Shown piece by piece: positions 42,528-52,430 of a stretch of 64,000 nucleotides of DNA (within the stretch, counting starts at the first letter, position 1; the number at the start of each line of letters is the position of its first letter). The position numbers and the translations under genes are program-made. Origin of the DNA: Methyloversatilis discipulorum (GTDB lineage: Bacteria > Pseudomonadota > Gammaproteobacteria > Burkholderiales > Rhodocyclaceae); NCBI RefSeq assembly GCF_000527135.1, contig NZ_AZUP01000001.1, positions 2,046,001 to 2,110,000 of the forward strand, in the 5' to 3' direction. The notes below the pieces were generated by a model. It ran no database searches. It saw only the letters and a program-made list of their open reading frames with translations, and was not told the DNA's origin.

Positions 42528-42776
42528 ATGACCAGAAAAGCAGAAGCGGCTTCCGCACCCGCCAGCTTCGAGCAGGCGATCGAAGAGCTCGAAGCCATCG
42601 TCCGTGCGATGGAGGACGGCAAGCTGCCGCTGGACGGCGCGCTCGAACGCTATCAGCGCGGCGTCGAACTGGTGCGCCATTGTCAGACCGCGCTCAGCGC
42701 GGCCGAACAGAAGGTGCAGATGCTGGAAGACGGTCTGCTGCGCGACCTGCCGGTTGGCGATGGCGATCATGACTGA
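42528..42776 (+). CDS. xseB: Exodeoxyribonuclease VII small subunit
   Basis: An 82-residue helical protein that pairs with XseA to degrade single-stranded DNA. The signature SFEQAIEELEAIVRAMEDGKLPLD is clear. The ATG at 42528 precedes TRKAEAA; an ATG at 42507 would add seven residues. Its end overlaps ispA by 8 bases. xseB-ispA-dxs is a common proteobacterial operon. Confidence 0.93.
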   Translation: MTRKAEAASAPASFEQAIEELEAIVRAMEDGKLPLDGALERYQRGVELVRHCQTALSAAEQKVQMLEDGLLRDLPVGDGDHD

Positions 42777-43665
42777 GGCCGTACCCTCTTTCGCCGACTG
42801 GGTCGCTGCCGTCCAGACGCGTACCGAAGCCGCCCTCGACCGCTTCCTGCCCGCCGCAGCAGTGGCGCCGTCGCGCCTGCATGACGCCATGCGCTACGCA
42901 GTGCTTGGCGGCGGCAAGCGCGTGCGTCCGCTGCTCTGTCACGCGGCCGGCGCACTGTCCGGCGCCTCGAGCGCGGCACTCGACGCCGCCGCCTGCGCGG
43001 TCGAGCTGATACACGCCTATTCGCTGGTACACGACGACATGCCCTGCATGGACGACGACGTGTTGCGCCGCGGCAAGCCCACCGTGCACGTGCAGTACGA
43101 CGACGCCACCGCACTGCTGGTCGGTGACAGCCTGCAGTCACTCGCCTTCCTGCTGCTGTCGGAGCACTGCGACGTTGCGGCTGAAACCCGGGTCCGGATG
43201 GTCAGCCAGCTCGCTATCGCCTCGGGCTCGCGCGGCATGGCCGGCGGTCAGGCCATCGACCTGGCGTCGGTCGGCATCGCGCTCGGCGTGGCAGAACTCG
43301 AATTCATGCACATCCACAAGACCGGCGCCCTGATCCGCTGTGCGGTGCGCCTCGGTGCCGCCTGCGGACAATTGGACGTAGACGCGCAGGCGCGACTGGA
43401 CCACTATGCAGGTACCGTCGGCCTTCTTTTCCAGGTGGTCGACGACGTGCTCGACTGCGAGGCCAGTACCGAGGCACTCGGCAAGACGGCCGGCAAGGAC
43501 GCCGCCGCGAACAAGCCGACCTACGTCAGCACGCTGGGACTTGTGCGCGCGCGTGAGCGCGCTCGCGAGCTGCACGCCGAAGCGATCGACAGCCTCTCAC
43601 CCTTCGGGGACGAGGCGCGTCGCCTGCGCGAACTGGCGGATTTCGTGCTGACGAGGAAACACTGA
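42769..43665 (+). CDS. ispA: Farnesyl diphosphate synthase
   Basis: Condenses DMAPP/GPP with IPP to farnesyl diphosphate in the cytoplasm. The 298 residues carry [12 protein letters not shown], the first Asp-rich motif in [15 protein letters not shown], the GQAIDL region and the second Asp-rich motif VVDDVLDCE. The ATG at 42769 lies inside the end of xseB; an ATG at 42760 is also in frame. Followed by dxs after 1 base. Confidence 0.95.
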   Translation: MTEAVPSFADWVAAVQTRTEAALDRFLPAAAVAPSRLHDAMRYAVLGGGKRVRPLLCHAAGALSGASSAALDAAACAVELIHAYSLVHDDMPCMDDDVLRRGKPTVHVQYDDATALLVGDSLQSLAFLLLSEHCDVAAETRVRMVSQLAIASGSRGMAGGQAIDLASVGIALGVAELEFMHIHKTGALIRCAVRLGAACGQLDVDAQARLDHYAGTVGLLFQVVDDVLDCEASTEALGKTAGKDAAANKPTYVSTLGLVRARERARELHAEAIDSLSPFGDEARRLRELADFVLTRKH

Positions 43666-43666
43666 T

Positions 43667-45553
43667 ATGGACAGATCCCTGCACACGATGAGCGCCTACC
43701 CGCTGCTGGAAACGATCGACTCGCCGGCCGATGTCCGCAAACTCGACAGCCGACGGCTTTCTCAGCTCGCCACGGAACTGCGCGCCTTTCTGGTCGAATC
43801 GGTGTCGCGCACCGGTGGTCACCTGTCGTCCAATCTCGGCACGGTGGAGCTGACGGTGGCGCTGCACCGCGTCTACAACACTCCTGACGACCGCATCGTC
43901 TGGGACGTCGGTCATCAGACCTACGCGCACAAGATACTCACGGGTCGCCGGGAAGGCATGGCGACGCTGCGTCAGTACAAGGGCGTGAGCGGATTTCCGC
44001 GCCGCTGCGAAAGCACCTACGACACCTTCGGCACGGCGCATTCGTCGACCTCAATCTCGGCCGCACTGGGCATGGCCATAGCCGCCCGCGCCCTGGGGCA
44101 GAAGCGGCACAGTATCGCCGTGATCGGTGACGGCGCGATGACGGCCGGCATGGCCTTCGAGGCACTGAACAACGCGGGTGTCGAGGACGCCGACCTGCTG
44201 GTCATCCTCAACGACAACGACATGTCGATTTCGCCGCCGGTCGGCGCGCTGAACAAGTATCTGACCCGCCTGCTGTCCGGTCACACCTACAACGCCGCCC
44301 GCCGGGCCGGCGCCAAGGTTCTGGAAATCGCACCCTCGCTGCGCGAATTCGCCAAGCGGGCGGAAGAGCACGTGAAGGGCATGATCACGCCGGGCACGCT
44401 GTTCGAGGAATTCGGTTTCCATTACTACGGCCCGATCGACGGCCACGACCTCGACGCGCTGATCCCGACGCTGGAGAACCTGCGCGAACTGCCGGGCCCG
44501 AAATTCCTGCACGTGATCACGAAGAAGGGATACGGCTACAAGCTGGCCGAGGCCGACCCCATCCTCTATCACGGCGTCGGCAAGTTCGATCACCATGCCG
44601 GCATCCAGACCGGCAAGGGCGGTGGCAAGCTGACCTACACCCAGGTGTTCGGCGACTGGCTGTGCGACATGGCTGCCCGCTGCGACAAGCTGATGGCGAT
44701 CACGCCGGCGATGCGCGAAGGCTCGGGCATGGTGCGCTACGCCGCAGAGTACCCGCAGCGCTATTTCGACGTGGGCATCGCCGAGCAGCACGCGCTCACC
44801 TTTGCCGCCGGACTTGCCTGCGAAGGCATCAAGCCGGTGGTCGCGATCTACTCGACCTTCCTGCAGCGCGCCTACGACCAGCTCATCCACGATATCTGCC
44901 TGCAGAACCTGCCGGTCATGATGGCGCTGGACCGTGCCGGTCTGGTCGGTGCCGACGGCGCCACCCACCACGGCGCCTTCGACCTGTCCTATCTGCTCTG
45001 CCTGCCCAACCTCGTCGTGATGACGCCGAGCGACGAGAACGAATGTCGTCAGATGCTCTACACCGCGTACATGCACAAGGGGCCCACTGCGGTGCGTTAC
45101 CCGCGTGGCAGCGGCCCCGGCGTTGTACCGCGGGACACGATGACGGCGTTGCCGATCGGTCGCGGCGAACTTCGGCGCTCCGGTCAGGGTGAGACCGCCC
45201 TGCTCGCCTTCGGCGCCATGCTGACGCCGGCGCTTGCGGTTGCAGACGAGTTCGATGCCAGCGTGGCCAATATGCGCTTTGCCAAGCCACTGGACGAAGC
45301 CCTGGTGATCCAGCTCGCTCAGAAGCACCGGCTCATCGTGACGCTGGAGGAAAACGCGCTCATCGGTGGTGCTGGCGCGGAGGTCGAGCGGGTGATTCAC
45401 AACGCGGGCCTGTCCTGTCGCGTGCTGCGCATCGGCTTGCCCGATCGCTTCGTCGATCACGGGGATCCGGCACTGCTCTATGCCGAAGTCGGGCTCGACA
45501 CCGCCGGGGTACGCACCCAGGTGGCCGCGGCGCTGAACGCGCTGACGCACTGA
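43667..45553 (+). CDS. dxs: 1-deoxy-D-xylulose-5-phosphate synthase
   Basis: First enzyme of the MEP isoprenoid pathway; joins pyruvate and glyceraldehyde 3-phosphate with thiamine diphosphate. The 628 residues have [15 protein letters not shown], the thiamine-binding [15 protein letters not shown]...NDNDMSIS, and the transketolase-like middle domain ([17 protein letters not shown]). The ATG at 43667 has GAGGA about 10 bases upstream; MSAYPLLE (43688) is an alternative. Operon end is marked by a terminator. Confidence 0.96.
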   Translation: MDRSLHTMSAYPLLETIDSPADVRKLDSRRLSQLATELRAFLVESVSRTGGHLSSNLGTVELTVALHRVYNTPDDRIVWDVGHQTYAHKILTGRREGMATLRQYKGVSGFPRRCESTYDTFGTAHSSTSISAALGMAIAARALGQKRHSIAVIGDGAMTAGMAFEALNNAGVEDADLLVILNDNDMSISPPVGALNKYLTRLLSGHTYNAARRAGAKVLEIAPSLREFAKRAEEHVKGMITPGTLFEEFGFHYYGPIDGHDLDALIPTLENLRELPGPKFLHVITKKGYGYKLAEADPILYHGVGKFDHHAGIQTGKGGGKLTYTQVFGDWLCDMAARCDKLMAITPAMREGSGMVRYAAEYPQRYFDVGIAEQHALTFAAGLACEGIKPVVAIYSTFLQRAYDQLIHDICLQNLPVMMALDRAGLVGADGATHHGAFDLSYLLCLPNLVVMTPSDENECRQMLYTAYMHKGPTAVRYPRGSGPGVVPRDTMTALPIGRGELRRSGQGETALLAFGAMLTPALAVADEFDASVANMRFAKPLDEALVIQLAQKHRLIVTLEENALIGGAGAEVERVIHNAGLSCRVLRIGLPDRFVDHGDPALLYAEVGLDTAGVRTQVAAALNALTH

Positions 45554-45574
45554 AGCCCCTGCTTCGCGGAAGGC

Positions 45575-45602
45575 AAAAGCCCGGCGCTGCCGGGCTTTTT
45601 TT
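45575..45602 (+). terminator. Intrinsic terminator after dxs
   Basis: Stem GCCCGGC, loop GCT, stem GCCGGGC, then seven T, preceded by four A. Confidence 0.92.
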
Positions 45603-45615
45603 CGTGCATTCCGGC

Positions 45616-45644
45616 TTGAGTGGAGCAGAACCCGATGTTAATCT
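45616..45644 (+). promoter_or_regulatory. Sigma-70 promoter of folE2
   Basis: TTGAGT (45616-45621), a 17-bp spacer and TAATCT (45639-45644). The predicted start is near 45651, 35 bases before the folE2 ATG. Confidence 0.6.
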
Positions 45645-45668
45645 ACATGCAACAAATGATCATGTAGA
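45642..45668. promoter_or_regulatory. Inverted repeat over the predicted folE2 start site, candidate operator
   Basis: TCTACATG and CATGTAGA are perfect 8-bp inverted arms around an 11-base spacer. The repeat covers about -9 to +18 relative to the predicted start, the classic repressor position. FolE2 genes are often repressed by Zur, but this repeat does not resemble the TATAAC-type Zur box. Confidence 0.55.
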
Positions 45669-45685
45669 GAAACCAGGGGTTCAGC

Positions 45686-46501
45686 ATGAATGCTCGCGAT
45701 CCGCACGCCATTCCCGACGTCCAGAACACGCTGGACCCGCGCGAACTGCCGATCGAGAAAGTCGGCATCCGCGGCATCCGTCACCCGATCAGCGTGCGTG
45801 GCCGCGATGGCTGGGTACAGGGCACCGTGGCCGAATGCGGCTTGTTCGTCAGCCTGCCTGCCCATCTGAAAGGCACGCACATGTCGCGCTTCGTCGAGTT
45901 GCTGAACGGTCTGGACACCCCGCTCGCTCCACCGGCCTTTGAGACACTGGTCCGTAACATGCTCGATCGTCTGGAAGCCGACAGCGGCGAAATATCGCTG
46001 CGCTTCCCCTATTTCCGCCGGAAATCGGCACCGGTGTCGGGCGTACAGAGCGTGCTCGACTACGAGGTCGGTTTCACCGCGCGTGTCGGCTCTAACGGTG
46101 GCTATACCTTCACGCTGCGCGTGCTGGTGCCGGTTACCAGCCTGTGTCCCTGCTCGAAGAGAATTTCGCAGTACGGGGCGCACAACCAACGCTCACACGT
46201 GACGATAGACGCCGTCATCGAAGGCAATCTGATGGTCGAGGACCTGATCGACATCGTCGAACAGGAGGCCTCCTGTGATCTGTACGGCCTGCTCAAACGC
46301 CCGGACGAGAAGTACGTGACGGAACGCGCCTACGAAAATCCGAAATTCGTCGAAGACATGGTGCGCGACATCGCCGCCCGGCTGAACACCGAGGAAAGGG
46401 TGCGCGCCTACACGCTGGAGGTGGAGAACTTCGAGTCCATCCACAATCACTCCGCCTGGGCACAAGTAAGCGCCGACAAGCGCCAGACGCGCACGCAATA
46501 A
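45686..46501 (+). CDS. folE2: GTP cyclohydrolase FolE2 (type IB)
   Basis: Converts GTP to dihydroneopterin triphosphate, the first step of folate synthesis. The 271-residue protein is the metal-flexible type that replaces the zinc enzyme FolE under zinc shortage. Conserved stretches are [34 protein letters not shown] and [14 protein letters not shown] with Cys154 and Cys156, then HNQRSHVTI. It has its own promoter and terminator. No other zinc-response gene is adjacent. Confidence 0.95.
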   Translation: MNARDPHAIPDVQNTLDPRELPIEKVGIRGIRHPISVRGRDGWVQGTVAECGLFVSLPAHLKGTHMSRFVELLNGLDTPLAPPAFETLVRNMLDRLEADSGEISLRFPYFRRKSAPVSGVQSVLDYEVGFTARVGSNGGYTFTLRVLVPVTSLCPCSKRISQYGAHNQRSHVTIDAVIEGNLMVEDLIDIVEQEASCDLYGLLKRPDEKYVTERAYENPKFVEDMVRDIAARLNTEERVRAYTLEVENFESIHNHSAWAQVSADKRQTRTQ

Positions 46502-46527
46502 AAAAGGGACCTCGCGGTCCCTTTTTT
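46500..46527. terminator. Bidirectional terminator between folE2 and rplS
   Basis: Six A, stem GGGACC, loop TCGC, stem GGTCCC, six T. It serves the convergent folE2 (plus) and the rpsP-rplS operon (minus). Confidence 0.92.
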
Positions 46528-46545
46528 ATTGCTGCCAGCCGGATC

Positions 46546-46926
46546 TCAGGCTGCGCTCTTCGGCGCGCTGCGCTTGGCCAGCTTTTCCTTGATGCGCGCC
46601 GACTTGCCCGAGCGCTCACGCAGGTAGTACAGCTTGGCGCGACGGACATCGCCACGGCGCTTCACTTCGATCGACGCGATCAGCGGCGAATAGGTCTGGA
46701 AGGTACGCTCGACACCTTCGCCGCTGGAAATCTTGCGGACGATGAAGTTCGAGTTCAGACCACGGTTACGCTTGGCGATCACGACGCCTTCGTAGGCCTG
46801 GACACGCTTGCGGTCGCCTTCGACCACGTTCACATTGACGATGACGGTGTCGCCTGGCGCGAAGTCGGGGATGTTCTTGCCCAGACGGGCGATTTCTTCC
46901 TGTTCGAGTTGCTGGATCAGATTCAT
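46546..46926 (-). CDS. rplS: 50S ribosomal protein L19
   Basis: Ribosomal protein at the 30S-50S interface, 126 residues. The opening [26 protein letters not shown] and [16 protein letters not shown] are unmistakable. The C-terminal tail ([14 protein letters not shown]) is slightly longer than in E. coli. Last gene of rpsP-rimM-trmD-rplS. Confidence 0.97.
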   Translation of the reverse strand: MNLIQQLEQEEIARLGKNIPDFAPGDTVIVNVNVVEGDRKRVQAYEGVVIAKRNRGLNSNFIVRKISSGEGVERTFQTYSPLIASIEVKRRGDVRRAKLYYLRERSGKSARIKEKLAKRSAPKSAA

Positions 46927-47035
46927 GTCTTGACTCCTGGTCTATGGCATTGCCTTGCCGCAGAGCACGTTTACCGTGATGCGTGCGTTTGTTGAGGGAA
47001 CGGCATGACGACTGCCGTCCGCGTACTGCAAAAAA

Positions 47036-47767
47036 CTACTTCTCTTCCTGCGCCAGCAGATCTGGACGACGCCTGCGCGTCAGTTCCAGCGCTTGCTCGG
47101 CGCGCCAGCGACGTATCCGCGCGTGATCGCCGGACAGCAACACCTCGGGCACCGGCCTGCCGTCCCAGACTTCGGGACGGGTGTAGTGCGGGCAATCGAG
47201 CAGCCCGCCGACAAAGGAATCCTCGACCGCGGACGCTGCATCGTTCAGCGCGCCCGGCAACTGACGAATGATCGCATCCATCAGCGCCATCGCCGGCAGC
47301 TCGCCACCGGACAGTACGAAGTCACCCAAAGACAGCTCCAGATCGACATCGCGGTCGATCAGCCGCTGATCCATGCCCTCGTACCGACCGCAGAGCAGTA
47401 TCAACGCCGGCTCCGCTGCCAGATCCATCACCCGCCGGTGCGTCAGACGCTCACCGGCCGGCGAGAAATGGATGACCTTGGCCGATGCCGGATGACGCGC
47501 CTTGCAACTTGCGATCGCCTGGGCCAACGGTTCGGCCAGCATCACCATGCCCGGACCACCGCCGTAAGGTCGGTCGTCAACGGTACGGTGCGCGTCCGTC
47601 GCGAAATCGCGCGGATTGGTATGCCGGACCTGCCACAACGATCTTTCCATCGCCCGCCGCGTGATGCCGCTGCGTTCGATGGCTGAAAACATTTCCGGGA
47701 ACAGCGAAATCACCTCGAAGGTGACCGGCTTCCCCGCTTGCGCACCACTTACCACTGCGCGTCCCAT
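47036..47767 (-). CDS. trmD: tRNA (guanine-37-N1)-methyltransferase
   Basis: Methylates G37 of tRNAs reading CNN codons, using S-adenosylmethionine, and prevents frameshifting. The 243 residues show [10 protein letters not shown], the knotted SPOUT core with [23 protein letters not shown] and [15 protein letters not shown]. The ATG at 47767 overlaps rimM by 19 bases; a GTG at 47755 is possible. The family usually begins just before the [11 protein letters not shown] motif, so the N-terminus here is about 15 residues long. Confidence 0.95.
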   Translation of the reverse strand: MGRAVVSGAQAGKPVTFEVISLFPEMFSAIERSGITRRAMERSLWQVRHTNPRDFATDAHRTVDDRPYGGGPGMVMLAEPLAQAIASCKARHPASAKVIHFSPAGERLTHRRVMDLAAEPALILLCGRYEGMDQRLIDRDVDLELSLGDFVLSGGELPAMALMDAIIRQLPGALNDAASAVEDSFVGGLLDCPHYTRPEVWDGRPVPEVLLSGDHARIRRWRAEQALELTRRRRPDLLAQEEK

Positions 47768-48273
47768 TCGACACGCACGACCGCTGCTTCACGGTCCACG
47801 TCCTTTACCACCGCCGAAACGAAGGGAATGAGGCGCTCTACGGTCTTGCCTGCCCCGGCTGCGTCATCGACCACGACCAGCACGTCGTTCGCACCGGTTT
47901 CCAGCAGCCGGTCTACGCGGCCGAGCCGCACGCCTGACTGATTGACGACGTCGAGGCCGATCAGATCGCCCCAGTAGTACTCGTCATCTTCCGTATCCGG
48001 CAGATCGTGGCGCTGAGCGGCAACGTACAGGCCGACCAGCTTTTCCGCCGCGGTCCGGTCGTTGCAGCCCTCGAAGCGGACGATAGGCCCCTTGGCCTGC
48101 AGCTTGAAGCCATCGAGCTTGAGCTCTCGCCAGCTTTCACGCGCAGCATCCGCATCGGCGCTGACCAGCCAACGCTCGATCACCTTCCAGGACTGCGGAT
48201 CGTCGCCAAAGGCCTGCAGATGCAACCAGCCCTGCACGCCGAACGGAGCGGCAATGCGCCCCAGTACGACCAT
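47749..48273 (-). CDS. rimM: 16S rRNA processing protein RimM
   Basis: Helps maturation of the 30S subunit and binds S19. The 174 residues have the N-terminal RimM domain ([21 protein letters not shown]) and the C-terminal PRC-barrel ([23 protein letters not shown]). Second gene of the operon, 20 bases after rpsP. Confidence 0.95.
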   Translation of the reverse strand: MVVLGRIAAPFGVQGWLHLQAFGDDPQSWKVIERWLVSADADAARESWRELKLDGFKLQAKGPIVRFEGCNDRTAAEKLVGLYVAAQRHDLPDTEDDEYYWGDLIGLDVVNQSGVRLGRVDRLLETGANDVLVVVDDAAGAGKTVERLIPFVSAVVKDVDREAAVVRVEWDAQW

Positions 48274-48293
48274 TGCTTCGGAAACGTGCTTGA

Positions 48294-48536
48294 TCAGGCC
48301 GCCTGCTGCTTGACCAGACGGGCAACCGTCGGGCTCAGCTGGGCGCCGACGCTCTGCCAGTAGGCCAGACGTTCGGCATTGACCGACAGGCTGGTGGTGC
48401 CTTCAGGAGCGACCGGGTTGTAGTAACCCACGCGCTCGATGAAACGACCATCGCGACGATTGCGCGAGTCGGTGGCGATGATGTTGAAGAACGGGCGCTT
48501 CTTGGCACCCCCACGCGCGAGGCGAATAACGACCAT
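48294..48536 (-). CDS. rpsP: 30S ribosomal protein S16
   Basis: An 80-residue ribosomal protein beginning [19 protein letters not shown] and containing [19 protein letters not shown]. First gene of the rpsP-rimM-trmD-rplS operon, 31 bases downstream of a strong promoter's -10 box. Confidence 0.97.
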   Translation of the reverse strand: MVVIRLARGGAKKRPFFNIIATDSRNRRDGRFIERVGYYNPVAPEGTTSLSVNAERLAYWQSVGAQLSPTVARLVKQQAA

Positions 48537-48567
48537 TACGATTCCTTCGAAACGAGGAAAACCCGCG

Positions 48568-48596
48568 ATGTTAGCGAAGTACCGGAGTTACCGCAA
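48568..48596 (-). promoter_or_regulatory. Sigma-70 promoter of the rpsP operon
   Basis: On the minus strand TTGCGG (complement of 48591-48596), a 17-bp spacer and TAACAT (48568-48573). It lies between the sensor-kinase stop and rpsP. Confidence 0.7.
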
Positions 48597-48610
48597 GGAC
48601 CGCCCGCTAC

Positions 48611-50536
48611 TCAGCCGACCGGGTTCTGCTGCCTGAGCACGACCTGCTGCACCAGCGCACGCAGGCGTGCCGGACGCACCGGCTTGTGCAGCACCGGATA
48701 GCCACGCGCGGCGGCCATGCGACGAACCTGCGGATCAGTGTCGCCGGTCACCAGCGCGGCCGCGATGTCGCCGCTCTGTTCGGCCAGCAGCGCGTCGAGC
48801 ACGTCGATACCGCTGGCCACGGCCGCCAGGCGGAAGTCGCACAGGATGAGCGACGGCACCTTGTCGCGCTGTCTCATCATGTCGCGCGCCTCCGAGAGGT
48901 TGGCCGAGCAGAGCACTTCGCACCCCCAGGACGCCAGCAGGCCGGCAATGCTGGTGCGCGACCCCGGATCGTCATCGATCACCACGACAAATACCGACAG
49001 GGGCATCTGCAGCGGCTCCGGCTCGCCCGTCTGATGACGCCCCACCGGCCCGGCGACGACCGGCACTTCGATCGAGAACACCGAGCCGCGCCCCGCGCGC
49101 GAGCGGATCGCCACGTCATGCCCGAGCAGACCGGTCAGACGGCGCACAATGGCAAGACCCAGGCCGAGGCCCTGGCCGCGCGCCCGCGCCGGGTTCTGCA
49201 GCTGATAGAACTCCTCGAAAATCATGTCGTGCGCCTCGGGCGGTATACCCGGCCCCGAGTCGCGCACCTCGATCACCGCACTGGCGCCGCGCCGCCGCAC
49301 GACCACCAGTACGCCGCCGCGCTGCGTGTAGCGCACCGCGTTCGACAGCAGGTTGATCATGATGCGTTCAAGCAACAAGGGGTCCGACTCGACCCACAGA
49401 TCGGTTGCCCGGAGCTTCAGCCGCAAGCCGCGTTGCAGCGCATCGGCGGCAAAGTCCTCGACGATGCGGGCAAGCATTGGCTGCAGCGGAAATTCCGACC
49501 GGCGCACCGTCACGCCGCCGGCGTCGAGCTTGGACATGTCGAGCAGTGCGTCGAGCAGATCTTCCATGGCGCCGACCGATTCCTCAATCTGCCGGATCAG
49601 CGTGCGGTGTTCCGATCCGCGCAGGCGCTCGGCCAGTTCGGCCACGAACAGTCCCAGCGCGTGCATGGGCTGCCGCAGGTCATGGCTGGCGGCGGCGAGG
49701 AAACGCGACTTCGCATGATTGGCACGCTCCGCCTCGTCGGTGCGGCTGCGCAGCTGGCGGGTGGCATCCGCAATCCTTGCCTCGAGTTCGTCGCGTGCGC
49801 GCAGCAGGCGCTCAGCCATGCCGTTCACGCCCTCGGCCAGCACGCGCAGCGACCCCCCGCCAAATACCGACACCCGCGCAGAAAGATCTCCCTCGCCGAT
49901 GCGGCGTACCGCGCGCGACACTTCGCGCACCGGCCCGGTCACCGTCTGGCTGATGCGCATCGCGAACGCGCTCGCCGCCAAAAGTGCAGCGGCCACGACG
50001 ATGGCCGTCGTGACGATGAAATCACCCTTCATCGCCTCGACCCGCTGGCGCGACACCTCGACCAGCACCCAGCCCACCGGTTGCCGATCGGCCGGCATCT
50101 CGCTCAGACCGTCGAACACGTCCGGATCGTCGAGTACCGCACTGCGCAGTATCGGCTCGACGAACATCAACGAATGTTCGAGCTCGATCAGCGCAAGCCC
50201 CGCCGGGCGCCTGCCCGGCAAGTAGGCTTCCGGACTGAGTTCGCCGCCAGACACCACGAGGTCGCCATCACGACTCGAAACCATGATGCCGCTTACGTCG
50301 CGCTCGCGACGCGCCGCTTCGATCAGCGACACCAGCGACTCGGTATTGCCGGAAAACACCCCGTAGTCGGCAGTGGCCGCCACTTGCCGCGCAGTCGCGC
50401 GGCCGCGCTCGACCAGGCCGTTCTCAAGTTCGGCCAACCGGTGCAGCACCATCCAGATGCCGGCCGCGATGCCGAACACGACGACCGGCGCCAGCGCGAC
50501 CAGCAGCACGCGTTGCCGAATGCCCCAGCGTTTCAT
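48611..50536 (-). CDS. Hybrid sensor histidine kinase/response regulator
   Basis: A 641-residue membrane kinase. Membrane segments at about 9-31 and 172-192 enclose a periplasmic sensor; a HAMP domain follows (MRISQTVTGPVREVSRAVRRIGEGDL). The phosphoacceptor is His285 in AASHDLRQPMHALGLF, the ATPase domain has NLLSNAVRYT and DSGPGIPP, and a receiver domain closes the protein with Asp567 in LILCDFRL. The HDLRQP box groups it with kinases of quinoprotein and NahK type. Its ATG overlaps the stop of the upstream binding-protein gene as ATGA, so both are made together. The output protein is not encoded here, which implies phosphotransfer to a regulator elsewhere. Confidence 0.92.
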   Translation of the reverse strand: MKRWGIRQRVLLVALAPVVVFGIAAGIWMVLHRLAELENGLVERGRATARQVAATADYGVFSGNTESLVSLIEAARRERDVSGIMVSSRDGDLVVSGGELSPEAYLPGRRPAGLALIELEHSLMFVEPILRSAVLDDPDVFDGLSEMPADRQPVGWVLVEVSRQRVEAMKGDFIVTTAIVVAAALLAASAFAMRISQTVTGPVREVSRAVRRIGEGDLSARVSVFGGGSLRVLAEGVNGMAERLLRARDELEARIADATRQLRSRTDEAERANHAKSRFLAAASHDLRQPMHALGLFVAELAERLRGSEHRTLIRQIEESVGAMEDLLDALLDMSKLDAGGVTVRRSEFPLQPMLARIVEDFAADALQRGLRLKLRATDLWVESDPLLLERIMINLLSNAVRYTQRGGVLVVVRRRGASAVIEVRDSGPGIPPEAHDMIFEEFYQLQNPARARGQGLGLGLAIVRRLTGLLGHDVAIRSRAGRGSVFSIEVPVVAGPVGRHQTGEPEPLQMPLSVFVVVIDDDPGSRTSIAGLLASWGCEVLCSANLSEARDMMRQRDKVPSLILCDFRLAAVASGIDVLDALLAEQSGDIAAALVTGDTDPQVRRMAAARGYPVLHKPVRPARLRALVQQVVLRQQNPVG

Positions 50537-51462
50537 GGCAGACGCTCCTGGCGGACCAATTTGTCGCGCAATGCATCGCCATCCTCGATGCGCAGCCCGA
50601 GTGAGCGCGCGACGTGCGCGTTGACCGACACGGTGAAATGTCGAGGATGGCGCGGCGTCGGCCAGGTGCGCTCGCGCATCCAGAAAGCGATCGCGTCCGC
50701 CGTCTGGCGGGCGATCTGCTCCGGCGTCGAGTACAGGGACATGACGGCGCCAGCACGCGCGTACGCCGCCGAGAAGCCGACGACCGGCACGCGCGCACGA
50801 AACGAAGTGAGCAGAAGATTGCGTATGGTTCCCGCGTTGTGCACCTGCGGATCGGGCAGCGCCAGGAAGACGTCGGCGTTGTCGAGTACCTGCGACAACG
50901 CAGCGAACAGCGACGACTCGCCGGTGAAACTGCCGCTCGATATCTGCATCGAGGTGCCCGCAACTGCATTCTTCAAGGGCTGCAGGCGCTCCGGGTCGGC
51001 GGCATCGAAGAGCACGCCGATCCGTCGGGCCTCGGGCAGCGCGATGCGTATCAGGTCGACCTGGCGGATGAAGGGCTGATCGATGTGTATGGCCGACCAG
51101 CGGCGCGTGTTGCCCGTGGTCAGCATCGACTCGAATGCGCTCTGCGGCACCAGCACGCTGAGCACCGGCGTCGGCACGTCCGCCTGCACCACAGTGCGCA
51201 AGGCTCCGGCACCGACCGCGATCACGGCGTCGTGAGAGGTCAGGGCGGCAGCATTGAAATCGCTCCGCGTCGTCACCGCCAAGGAGAAACCACCGCGGGC
51301 ACTGCGCTCGTTCTTCAGCGCCTCGGCGAACTCGCCATAGGCGCCGCCCGGCTCGCTCAACAGCACGAGCACGGACGCCGCCTGCGCCAGCCCGCACAGC
51401 AGCAGTGAACAGAAGATCAAGAGCATGCGCACGGCGAGGCCGATGCGGCCGACGCGTGTCAT
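50533..51462 (-). CDS. Periplasmic ABC-substrate-binding-like protein, partner of the hybrid kinase
   Basis: A 309-residue protein with a signal peptide (LAVRMLLIFCSLLLCGLAQA, cleavage near residue 29) and a fold of the ABC_sub_bind/TrpX family (VLVLLSEPGGAYGEFAEALKNE, RIGVLFDAADPERLQ, GFSAAYARAGAVMSLYSTPEQIARQTADAI). No ABC permease or ATPase is nearby. Because it is translationally coupled to a sensor kinase, it more likely presents a ligand to the kinase than feeds a transporter (inference). The start at 51462 is uncertain; 51426 is also in frame. Confidence 0.82.
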   Translation of the reverse strand: MTRVGRIGLAVRMLLIFCSLLLCGLAQAASVLVLLSEPGGAYGEFAEALKNERSARGGFSLAVTTRSDFNAAALTSHDAVIAVGAGALRTVVQADVPTPVLSVLVPQSAFESMLTTGNTRRWSAIHIDQPFIRQVDLIRIALPEARRIGVLFDAADPERLQPLKNAVAGTSMQISSGSFTGESSLFAALSQVLDNADVFLALPDPQVHNAGTIRNLLLTSFRARVPVVGFSAAYARAGAVMSLYSTPEQIARQTADAIAFWMRERTWPTPRHPRHFTVSVNAHVARSLGLRIEDGDALRDKLVRQERLP

Positions 51463-51598
51463 TGCGGAGAACGAGTGTATTGACGCCAGCACTCGCGCGC
51501 GGGCAGGGCCCGATGGGAAGGGAAGACGCAACGAGTATGCAGCAAGGGCGTCCGGCGCATCATCATCCGAAGGGCTGATGACGCGCACCTGCCGAAGA

Positions 51599-52339
51599 TC
51601 AGCGCTGGCCGAGCGCCTGCGCGATCTGTTCCTGCATGCGCCAGGCGGCCGCCGCCGGATCGGCCGCATTGCGGATCGGCCGCCCGACCACCAGGTAGTC
51701 GGCGCCGTTGGTCAGCGCCTGCGCGACATCGACCGTGCGCTTCTGATCATCGACCGGGCGGTTCTCGACCGGCCGGATGCCCGGTGTCACCACCAGGATG
51801 CGCTCGCCCAGCTCGGCGCGAATGTGCGGCGCCTCCAGTCCCGACGACACGACCCCGTCGCAGCCCGCGGCCAGCGCGCGCCGCGCACGCGACAGCACCA
51901 GCGCATCGACGTCGCAGGCAAAGCCCAGATCGTCGAGATCACCCCGGTCCAGGCTGGTGAGCACGGTGACGGCGAGTATCTTCAGTGCGCCCTTGTCGGC
52001 GCCGGCGGCTTCCATGATGGCCTGATTGCCGTGAATGGTGGCGAAGGTGGCGCCGCTGGACGACAGCGCGCGCACCGCGGAGCGCACGGTTTCAGGCACA
52101 TCGAAGAACTTCAGGTCGACGAAAACCTTCTTGTTTCGCGCGATCAACCAATCGAGCAGTTCGAAGTAATTGCCGCTCATGAACAGTTCGAGGCCGATCT
52201 TGTAGAAGCGGACGGCGTCGCCGAGCTGGTCGACGGTGGCACGCGCCTGGTCCGCAGAGGGCACGTCAAGCGCCACGATGAGCCGATCGGCGGGGTCGAT
52301 GGCGGCCTTGGACTGGGCGGAGGGAGTGGGCATGTTCAT
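51599..52339 (-). CDS. pyrF: Orotidine 5'-phosphate decarboxylase
   Basis: Last step of UMP synthesis. The 246 residues include LIVALDVPSADQARATVDQLGD, the catalytic Asp-Lys-Asp array in VDLKFFDVPET, and GVVSSGLEAPHIR. Starts at 52339 and 52333 are both possible. It is transcribed alone, away from the PilZ-like gene. Confidence 0.95.
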   Translation of the reverse strand: MNMPTPSAQSKAAIDPADRLIVALDVPSADQARATVDQLGDAVRFYKIGLELFMSGNYFELLDWLIARNKKVFVDLKFFDVPETVRSAVRALSSSGATFATIHGNQAIMEAAGADKGALKILAVTVLTSLDRGDLDDLGFACDVDALVLSRARRALAAGCDGVVSSGLEAPHIRAELGERILVVTPGIRPVENRPVDDQKRTVDVAQALTNGADYLVVGRPIRNAADPAAAAWRMQEQIAQALGQR

Positions 52340-52430
52340 GGTGCGGACGGAAAGTGAGGCGTATGGCCTGCGCAGACAAAACACGAGTTTACTAGAATCA
52401 GCGCTCTACACGTCCTTGCGCCCCGCCCCG

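Noticed and set aside
50537..51397. A 287-residue N-terminal extension of the hybrid kinase
   Set aside because: It is read out of frame through the binding-protein gene. The kinase proper starts with a membrane anchor at ATG 50536.
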